A stretch of 11,559 nucleotides of DNA, taken from assembly GCA_947625075.1 (NCBI GenBank), contig CANQMY010000021.1:1-11559 (forward strand), given 5' to 3'. This document shows, one piece after another, positions 6,480 through 11,559 of this stretch (the stretch's first letter is position 1; each line of letters begins with the position of its first letter). The stretch is from an uncultured Clostridia bacterium (lineage in GTDB: Bacteria; Bacillota; Clostridia; TANB77; CAG-508). A model generated the notes under the pieces. That model was not told where the DNA came from, made no database searches, and was given only the letters and a program-made list of their open reading frames with translations. The position numbers were made by a program, and so were the translations under genes.

Positions 6480-6516
6480 AAACACTTATAGATTTTTTCA
6501 ATCTACAAGTGTTTTT
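6478..6516. terminator. Bidirectional terminator between converging genes
   Basis: AAAAACACTT-a-TAGATT and AATCTA-c-AAGTGTTTTT pair in a 16-base-pair stem with one internal mismatch around a short TTTTC-type loop. Both arms end in a five-base A or T run, so RNA from either strand ends in a U-tract. It overlaps the ftsL stop codon and lies about 60 bases past the end of the converging minus-strand gene. Confidence 0.88.
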
Positions 6517-6574
6517 ATGTTAAATGAATCTACATCATTTCAATTTAATAATTATTATTTTTTGTTTAAAAATG

Positions 6575-7843
6575 TTACTTAGATACTTGTTGTAAACTAA
6601 AACTTATAACTCCCTCATCATCTATATTTTTTTCCAAACTGTATCCACTACTATTCAAATTAATAGAAACTATTGGACGAAGATTGTAACTTTCAACTAT
6701 ATTGTCTTTCGTAGAAGAAATATATAATGAAAATGAAGATATCAAACATTTATCAATAAAACTTTGTATATTAGATATTTGAAAATAACATCCATAGTCC
6801 AACAAATATGTTCCTCTACAAGCTAACCAATATCGTTTATCAAAACATTTTCCATCTTTATCTTTAAATAATAAATTATAATATGATATATTTTTCCAAT
6901 CATTTTCATCTGCATTTTGTGAATTATATTCTTTAATCCAAACGGATTGTTTAAATTGTGTATCTCCATTTCCATCAAAAGTTTCTTTATTATTTATATA
7001 ATTATGTTCAATTTCCCAAATTTTACATGTTTTTTCGTTATTATAATATATATTATCATCAATATTTTCATATTTCCATTTACTGTCAAAGTTTTTCCAC
7101 ATTATAGGACAGCTATTGGTTTTTGTTGGAAACGTATATACTCTTCCATATTTATATTTTCCCGTTCCATCATCTTTTCTTATTTCACCTGGGTCATGGC
7201 TATACTTTGTATAATCATAATTGATTACCTTCTCAATATCACTTCTTCTTAAATTTGCTACATCTATTCCTTCATTCATTTCTCCATCATTATTATATTG
7301 CCCATAACACTGTCTACATACTTCATTTATTGCCCAAACTCCATTATTATATCCTGTTGCCCCTTTTAATGATAACTTTGCATCGGTTGGTTTATCTGAT
7401 ATTAATCTTATTGTTCTAGTATTTGTATCATAATCCCAGATTCTCCATTTTATACCTGTTTCCGTTTTTATTTTCTGATCTCCATTTTCATATATGTCTT
7501 CAACTAAATTTTCATTTTTATATTTTTCACCTACACTTACACCTGATGTATCAGATGTTATTGTACATTCTTTTTCATCTGGTTTATATCCATCTACGAA
7601 GCATCCTACATAATCATTATAATCTATGTTTATCATTTCCAATTTATTTGCTAATTTTCCTATTGCATTCTCTTCATCTTCTTCTGCTTTTTTATACTTT
7701 TCAACAGCATCCTTTGTTTTACTAAATAAACCATTATCTGTTAATGCTAAATTTAATGTTACACCAGCTAATATTAATAATATTATTATAGTAACTACTA
7801 ATGCTACTAAGGTTATTCCCTTTTCCATCATCTGTTTTTTCAT
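6575..7843 (-). CDS. Type IV pilin-like protein with a DUF6273-like C-terminal domain
   Basis: The protein has 422 residues. It starts with a short basic leader MKKQMMEKG and a long hydrophobic helix ITLVALVVTIIILLILAGVTL, the layout of prepilins cut after Gly9. Mature position 5 is Ala rather than the canonical Glu. A charged helix follows (SKTKDAVEKYKKAEEDEENA, 41-60). The large remainder has KWRIWDYD (132-139), GYNNGVWAINEVC (164-176), ANLRRSDIEKVI (196-207), YWLACRG (338-344) and NLRPIVSI (387-394). This order resembles DUF6273-type domains of gut Firmicutes (WRVL, NNGV.ALN, W[LA]xS, RPV). I infer a surface-exposed, possibly pilus- or pseudopilus-linked protein; a C-type-lectin-like fold is possible. 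No pilus assembly genes are nearby. The start is set by AGGAGG (complement of 7850-7855), 6 bases before the ATG. It lies inverted inside the division cluster. Confidence 0.75.
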   Translation of the reverse strand: MKKQMMEKGITLVALVVTIIILLILAGVTLNLALTDNGLFSKTKDAVEKYKKAEEDEENAIGKLANKLEMINIDYNDYVGCFVDGYKPDEKECTITSDTSGVSVGEKYKNENLVEDIYENGDQKIKTETGIKWRIWDYDTNTRTIRLISDKPTDAKLSLKGATGYNNGVWAINEVCRQCYGQYNNDGEMNEGIDVANLRRSDIEKVINYDYTKYSHDPGEIRKDDGTGKYKYGRVYTFPTKTNSCPIMWKNFDSKWKYENIDDNIYYNNEKTCKIWEIEHNYINNKETFDGNGDTQFKQSVWIKEYNSQNADENDWKNISYYNLLFKDKDGKCFDKRYWLACRGTYLLDYGCYFQISNIQSFIDKCLISSFSLYISSTKDNIVESYNLRPIVSINLNSSGYSLEKNIDDEGVISFSLQQVSK

Positions 7844-7996
7844 TATTTTCCTCCTAATGTTATGTTAATTTTTATTAAGGAAAAAACTTAATAAAAAAAG
7901 AATAAGTCATATAATTTACTTATGGTAAGTTTTTTATAAGATTCATATCTCTTATTTTTCTTAGAAAAACTATAAAATAATTTTATTTTTCATATC
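7844..7996. other. Intergenic region upstream of the pilin-like gene with inverted repeat
   Basis: No gene is seen. TTTTTATTAAG (7869-7879) and its complement CTTAATAAAAA (7887-7897) form an 11-base-pair stem around GAAAAAA; it would lie in the 5' untranslated RNA of the pilin-like gene. I could not pick a convincing minus-strand promoter. The 15-mer TTAATTTTTATTAAG recurs exactly at 7865-7879 and 8035-8049. Confidence 0.55.
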
Positions 7997-8025
7997 TTGA
8001 TTTAGTATAAGCATTATGCTATATT
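7997..8025 (+). promoter_or_regulatory. Candidate promoter for ftsI with a long leader
   Basis: TTGATT (7997-8002), a 17-base spacer and TATATT (8020-8025), preceded by TATGC. The TATGCTATA block is shared with the promoters at 1945-1973 and 10080-10108. If used, the RNA would begin near 8032, about 270 bases before ftsI. A weaker alternative is TTTACG (8108-8113) with TAAAAT (8130-8135). Confidence 0.5.
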
Positions 8026-8169
8026 TAAAGCAGTTTAATTTTTATTAAGTTTTTTCATTAATTAAAATTAATTTAATTCATTATCAACAATCAAAATTTC
8101 CTAATATTTTACGTTTCTTTTTATTATCATAAAATTTAAAATAAAATAATAATCTTTATAAAGAGTTTA

Positions 8170-8189
8170 TAGATTTAAGTTAAAATCTA
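8170..8189 (+). promoter_or_regulatory. Small hairpin upstream of the leader ORF
   Basis: TAGATTT (8170-8176) and AAATCTA (8183-8189) form a perfect 7-base-pair stem with loop AAGTTA. It lies 9 bases before the AAGGAGAT site of the leader ORF and could affect access to it. Confidence 0.35.
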
Positions 8190-8215
8190 AATATTTATAA
8201 GGAGATAATATACGA

Positions 8216-8293
8216 GTGCATTTTTTATACTCTAGGAAAGTTATTGTGACTATAGACTTAGAGTTGATTTTTATGTTTATTCGTGTATTTTAA
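8216..8293 (+). CDS. Candidate 25-residue leader peptide before ftsI
   Basis: A GTG at 8216 opens 25 sense codons ending in TAA at 8291-8293. It is preceded at 9 bases by AAGGAGAT (8199-8206), one of the strongest ribosome binding sites in the window, which otherwise would serve no gene. The peptide starts MHFLYSRKVIV and ends LIFMFIRVF: basic near the N terminus and then hydrophobic, with no run of one amino acid as in classic attenuators. Its stop lies 7 bases before the ftsI ATG, whose own ribosome binding site is poor, so translation of the leader may feed ribosomes to ftsI. ACTCTAGG (8229-8236) can pair with CTTAGAGT (8257-8264) inside the ORF. It is seen only as an ORF with a good site; expression is inferred. 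Confidence 0.5.
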   Translation: MHFLYSRKVIVTIDLELIFMFIRVF

Positions 8294-8300
8294 GTAGGAT

Positions 8301-10061
8301 ATGATAGGAAAAAAGTCATTAAAGAAAAGGATGAGAAATTCAATGTTAATAACAATAATATTATTATTGTTATTATTATTTAGAATAGGTTATTTACAAT
8401 TTATAGATGGAAATATGCTTAAGCAAAAAGCGTATATGCAACAAACATCAGATAGAAGTGTTAATCCAAAAAGAGGAACAATTTATGATTCGACAGGAGA
8501 AAAAATATTAGCTATAAGTAGTACTGTACAAACTGTAACTGTAAATCCGACCGTTATTGAAAATAAAGAAGGTGTAGCTAAAAAATTATCAGAATTGTTT
8601 GATTTGGAATATGAAAGTGTTTTAAAAAAATTAAATAAACGTTCTTCAATTGAAAAAATTGCAAGTAAAGTTGATAATGATAAGGCAAATGAATTAAGAA
8701 TATGGTTGTCGGAAAACAATATTACACATGGGGTTAATATTGATGAAGATACGAAAAGGTATTATCCATATAATAATTTAGCATCACAAATAATTGGATT
8801 TTGTGGTAGCGATAATCAAGGACTATCTGGAATAGAATCAAAGTATGAAGAAGTTTTAAAAGGAAAGAAAGGATCAATTAGTAGGATAACAGATGCAGCA
8901 GGGAGTCAAATAGATGATACATCAGAAGAATATATTGATCCGATAAATGGAGATGACTTAGTTTTGACTATAAATGCTACAATTCAAGGTATAGCAGAAA
9001 AATATTTAAAGGAAGCTTGTATTGACAATGTGTGTACAGATGGTGGAAATGTTATAATAATGAATCCTCAAAATGGAGAAATATTAGCAATGGCAGGATA
9101 TCCAGATTATAATTTAAATGATCCTTTTGCTGTGGATGAAAGTTTAGCAAAAGAAGAACAATCACAGAAAATGCAATCACTTTGGAGAAATAAAGCAATA
9201 TCAGATACTTATGAACCTGGATCCACTTTTAAATTAGTAACAGCATCAAGTGCACTTCAAGAGGGAATAACAACAACAGATAAATCTGGAGAATTTTATT
9301 GTAAAGGTTTTATTGAAGTAGCAGGAGTGAAAATGAAATGTTGGAGATATTATAGACCACATGGAAGTGAGAGTTTAAGAGATGCATTAATGAATTCATG
9401 CAATCCAGTTTTTATTGGGTTAGGGCAAAAATTGGGAGTAAAGACTTATTATAGCTATTTAAGAAAATTTGGTTTTTTTAAGACAACAGGAATAGATATT
9501 CCTGGAGAAGCAGGTTCTATATTTTTAAAAGAAGAAAAAGTTGGACCAGTAGAATTAGGAACAATTGCTTTTGGACAAAGATTTGAAGTAACTCCAATAC
9601 AAATGGCAACAATGTTATCTACAATAGCAAATAATGGAGTTTATATTAAACCACATTTAGTAAAGAAAATTATAAGTAATAGTGAAAAAGATGAAAATGG
9701 AAATCCAAAAATTACAGAAATTGAAATAGAAAAAGGTGAACAGGTTATATCAGAAGAAACGTCAAAAAATGTTTTAAGTATGATGCAAACTGTTGTAGCA
9801 GAAGGAACAGGCAAAAACGCAAAAGTAGAAGGTTATAATATAGGAGGGAAAACTGGAACCTCTGAAGATGGAGTAAATACAGGAAAGTATGTAACATCTT
9901 TTATTGGAGTAGCACCAATAGAAAATCCGCAAATGGTTCTATTGGTTACATTATACAATCCAACAGGAGAAGGAGGACACCAAGGAGGTGGTGTTGCAGC
10001 ACCTGTTGCAGGAAAAATATTTAAAGAAGTATTGGAATATTTAGACATACCAAAAAGTTAA
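8301..10061 (+). CDS. ftsI: Class B penicillin-binding protein, septal transpeptidase FtsI
   Basis: FtsI (PBP2B/PBP3) cross-links septal peptidoglycan on the outer face of the membrane together with FtsW. The protein has 586 residues: a basic N terminus, one membrane helix near 15-30 continuing into FRIGYLQF, a dimerisation/pedestal domain that starts with RGTIYDSTGEKIL (58-70), and the transpeptidase domain with the catalytic STFK (Ser308, Lys311), SCN (366-368) and KTGTSE (517-522). There is no PASTA domain after the transpeptidase; the protein ends about 65 residues past KTG. SpoVD and Bacillus PBP2B carry PASTA domains, so this looks like a shorter FtsI type; a SpoVD role cannot be excluded. 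The ATG at 8301 is the first possible start because an in-frame TAG is at 8295. Its GTAGGA lies only 1-2 bases away, which suggests coupling to the leader ORF; Met11 and Met15 are alternative starts. Confidence 0.88.
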   Translation: MIGKKSLKKRMRNSMLITIILLLLLLFRIGYLQFIDGNMLKQKAYMQQTSDRSVNPKRGTIYDSTGEKILAISSTVQTVTVNPTVIENKEGVAKKLSELFDLEYESVLKKLNKRSSIEKIASKVDNDKANELRIWLSENNITHGVNIDEDTKRYYPYNNLASQIIGFCGSDNQGLSGIESKYEEVLKGKKGSISRITDAAGSQIDDTSEEYIDPINGDDLVLTINATIQGIAEKYLKEACIDNVCTDGGNVIIMNPQNGEILAMAGYPDYNLNDPFAVDESLAKEEQSQKMQSLWRNKAISDTYEPGSTFKLVTASSALQEGITTTDKSGEFYCKGFIEVAGVKMKCWRYYRPHGSESLRDALMNSCNPVFIGLGQKLGVKTYYSYLRKFGFFKTTGIDIPGEAGSIFLKEEKVGPVELGTIAFGQRFEVTPIQMATMLSTIANNGVYIKPHLVKKIISNSEKDENGNPKITEIEIEKGEQVISEETSKNVLSMMQTVVAEGTGKNAKVEGYNIGGKTGTSEDGVNTGKYVTSFIGVAPIENPQMVLLVTLYNPTGEGGHQGGGVAAPVAGKIFKEVLEYLDIPKS

Positions 10062-10079
10062 ATAGTTATAAAAAAAAGA

Positions 10080-10108
10080 TTTACATAATTACTAAAATAT
10101 GCTATAAT
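10080..10108 (+). promoter_or_regulatory. Sigma-A promoter with extended -10 for the NPCBM gene
   Basis: TTTACA (10080-10085), 17 bases and TATAAT (10103-10108), preceded by TATGC. It is nearly consensus and starts 18 bases after the ftsI stop. No terminator is visible between ftsI and this promoter, so some read-through is likely. The predicted start near 10115 gives a leader of about 27 bases. Confidence 0.82.
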
Positions 10109-10141
10109 ATATGTAGTATTGATTAAAAAGGGGGTTTTTTC

Positions 10142-11559
10142 GTGAAAAAGAATTTAAAAATAAATAAATTATATAAACTAGTTGTTAGTTTAATTTTATT
10201 TTTAATTTTATTCTATTCAATTATAGACATTGCTAAATACTTAAATATTAGTGAAAAATATGAAAAGACAACATTAAAAGAAAAAGAAACAAAATATTTA
10301 TCAGAAAATATAGTATCTAATGATATGTGTATTTATTTATCTGATATTGATTATATTAAAGAACAATCAAGTGCAGGATGGGGAAGTATTACATTAGATA
10401 GTAACTTAGAAACAAAATATAACCATGGATTAATAACTTTATTAATTGATGGTGTAAAAACATATTTCTTAAAAGGTATTTCTGCACACGCTACATCTAC
10501 TTTAGTATATGATATTAGTGATTATGATTACGATTATTTTAGTACATATGTTGGTATAGATGAAAGCCGTGGAAATTTAGGAAATGGTGTTAAATTCTCA
10601 ATATCTACATCTGTAGATGGAGAAGAATGGACCTTAAAAACACCAGAAAATCCGAAAGCAATAAGAGGAGATAATAATGCAGAATTATTAACAGTTGATA
10701 TTAGAGATGCAAATTATTTAAAATTATATTGTGATTGTATTGGTAGCAATTCATCAGACCACGCAGTTTATGCAAATCCAAAATTATATAAAGAGGGATA
10801 TACAGAATCAGGAATAACTAATGTAGATTTTATCAAAACAGTAGAACAATATGATAATGAATTAAAAGATAAAACTTTAGAACAACAAATAAATAATAAT
10901 GAACAAACTTTATTACAAAGAACATTTGTAAATGCAGTAGGATATGACCTTTTACAAGCAATAGTGAATCAAAATGAACAATATAAAGAAACAGTAAGAT
11001 GGTTAATGAGTGATTTACCAACACTTCGTTTATATGTATTAGGTGGAGAACCAGATGGTGGAAGTTATTATAATTCTATAAAAGAACTATCAAGACTTTA
11101 TAATGCATATAAAGATGATTTTAATAATAATGAGAAAACAAATAATCCTTGGGACAAGGATTTAACAAAAGGTGATGTTTATAGAAAGATGGCTATTTCA
11201 CTTTCTTTAACTCACGCAACAAAAGTTGGATATTGGGCACAAATAGACCATCCAGCAAATAGATCAGATTCAGTAAATCGTTATGCAATATATAAGGAAT
11301 TATATGACGAAGGAAAATTCAAAGTAAATGATAATCAAGACCAAGGACAATGGTTTGAAGCATTAAAAGTTGAAGAAATGCGTTATGTAATGAATAACAT
11401 CACAGATGATGAAGAATTAGAATGGTTTAATGCATATACACAAAAAAGAATAGATGACCATCCAAATGAAAATCCAGAAAAATATTTACAACCACATACA
11501 TATATTGCTTATGTATGGCCAAACTTCGATAATCCAATATTCCACGATGCTAATAAAAA
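10142..11559 (+). CDS. Membrane-anchored NPCBM-domain protein, possible transglutaminase-like enzyme (3' partial)
   Basis: The frame is open from a GTG at 10142 to the window end: 472 complete codons and no stop. The start follows AAAGGGGG (10127-10134) at 7 bases. Residues 11-29 form a signal anchor (YKLVVSLILFLILFYSIID). About 62-217 is an NPCBM carbohydrate-binding module: YLSDIDYI, GWGSITLDSN, KGISAHATSTLVYDI (111-125), STYVGIDESRG, FSISTSVDGEEW, and SSDHAVYANPKL at its end. A linker follows, then an alpha-rich part with TLRLYVLGGEP (294-304), YRKMAISLSLTHATKVGYW (347-365) and EEMRYVMNNITDDEELEWFN (411-430). I do not firmly recognise this part. The order 'leave-one-position loss, LALSLSL, then a domain not yet reached' vaguely resembles regions in front of transglutaminase-like domains. 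It would act outside the cell on glycans or glycoproteins. It stands where mraY or murE would normally follow ftsI. Confidence 0.72.
   Translation, partial: MKKNLKINKLYKLVVSLILFLILFYSIIDIAKYLNISEKYEKTTLKEKETKYLSENIVSNDMCIYLSDIDYIKEQSSAGWGSITLDSNLETKYNHGLITLLIDGVKTYFLKGISAHATSTLVYDISDYDYDYFSTYVGIDESRGNLGNGVKFSISTSVDGEEWTLKTPENPKAIRGDNNAELLTVDIRDANYLKLYCDCIGSNSSDHAVYANPKLYKEGYTESGITNVDFIKTVEQYDNELKDKTLEQQINNNEQTLLQRTFVNAVGYDLLQAIVNQNEQYKETVRWLMSDLPTLRLYVLGGEPDGGSYYNSIKELSRLYNAYKDDFNNNEKTNNPWDKDLTKGDVYRKMAISLSLTHATKVGYWAQIDHPANRSDSVNRYAIYKELYDEGKFKVNDNQDQGQWFEALKVEEMRYVMNNITDDEELEWFNAYTQKRIDDHPNENPEKYLQPHTYIAYVWPNFDNPIFHDANK

Noticed and set aside
6575..7843. Variable protein of a diversity-generating retroelement
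   Set aside because: The possible lectin-like fold invited the idea, but no reverse transcriptase, template repeat or matching variable repeat is seen in the window.
6947..7868. Plus-strand open frames opposite the pilin-like gene (6947-7252, 7423-7725, 7626-7868)
   Set aside because: They are rich in Phe, Ile, Leu and His from reverse reading of an AT-rich gene, lack ribosome binding sites and have no recognisable motifs; the minus-strand gene has a clear site and domain pattern.
8026..8300. Riboswitch or T-box in the long ftsI leader
   Set aside because: No T-box consensus or known aptamer core is visible; only small AT-rich stems and the short ORF can be supported.
1..11559. Alternative genetic code with TGA as a sense codon
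   Set aside because: All visible genes end in TAA, use TGG for Trp and need no TGA read-through, so the lack of TGA stops is explained by AT-rich codon choice.

Overview
The window is strongly AT-rich bacterial DNA. Shine-Dalgarno sites are of the Gram-positive type, GTG and TTG starts are common, and every stop codon I can see is TAA. Trp is read from TGG and no gene needs TGA to be read through. Together with the mraZ-rsmH-ftsL-ftsI cell-division genes and a KGITL-type pilin-like protein, this suggests a low-GC Firmicute, probably an anaerobic gut-type Clostridia. I cannot name the species.

Layout. (1) 1-222 is the tail of a surface protein ending in an acidic linker, one membrane helix and a Lys-containing tail, followed by a terminator. 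(2) 352-1935 is a many-pass membrane protein that looks like a GT-C glycosyltransferase, with its own promoter. (3) 2009-3988 is a two-gene operon: a membrane-anchored protein with three Ig-like repeats, and a cytoplasmic GGDEF protein with a degenerate receiver domain. A long hairpin terminator follows. (4) 4055-6516 is the first part of the division cluster: a promoter, a three-copy MraZ box, mraZ with a TTG start, an unusual 440-base A-rich spacer, rsmH and an ftsL-like gene. It ends at a terminator that could work in both directions. (5) 6575-7843 on the minus strand is a pilin-like gene that splits the division cluster. (6) 7844-10061 holds a 457-base intergenic region, a predicted promoter, a long leader with a 25-codon ORF carrying a strong ribosome binding site, and ftsI, a class B penicillin-binding protein without PASTA domains. 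(7) From 10142 to the window end is a partial gene for a membrane-anchored NPCBM-domain protein with its own promoter.

How the parts fit. MraZ is the regulator of the division operon and probably binds its own promoter at the AAAGTGG repeats. RsmH methylates 16S rRNA. The FtsL-like protein and FtsI belong to the septal peptidoglycan machinery. The flanking genes (surface protein tail, GT-C-like, Ig-like, pilin-like, NPCBM) all look envelope-related. The best leads for something new are the repeat-bearing mraZ-rsmH spacer, the leader ORF that may be translationally coupled to ftsI, and the splitting of the division cluster by an inverted pilin-like gene. I found no RNA genes, CRISPR arrays, transposase genes or known riboswitch motifs by eye.
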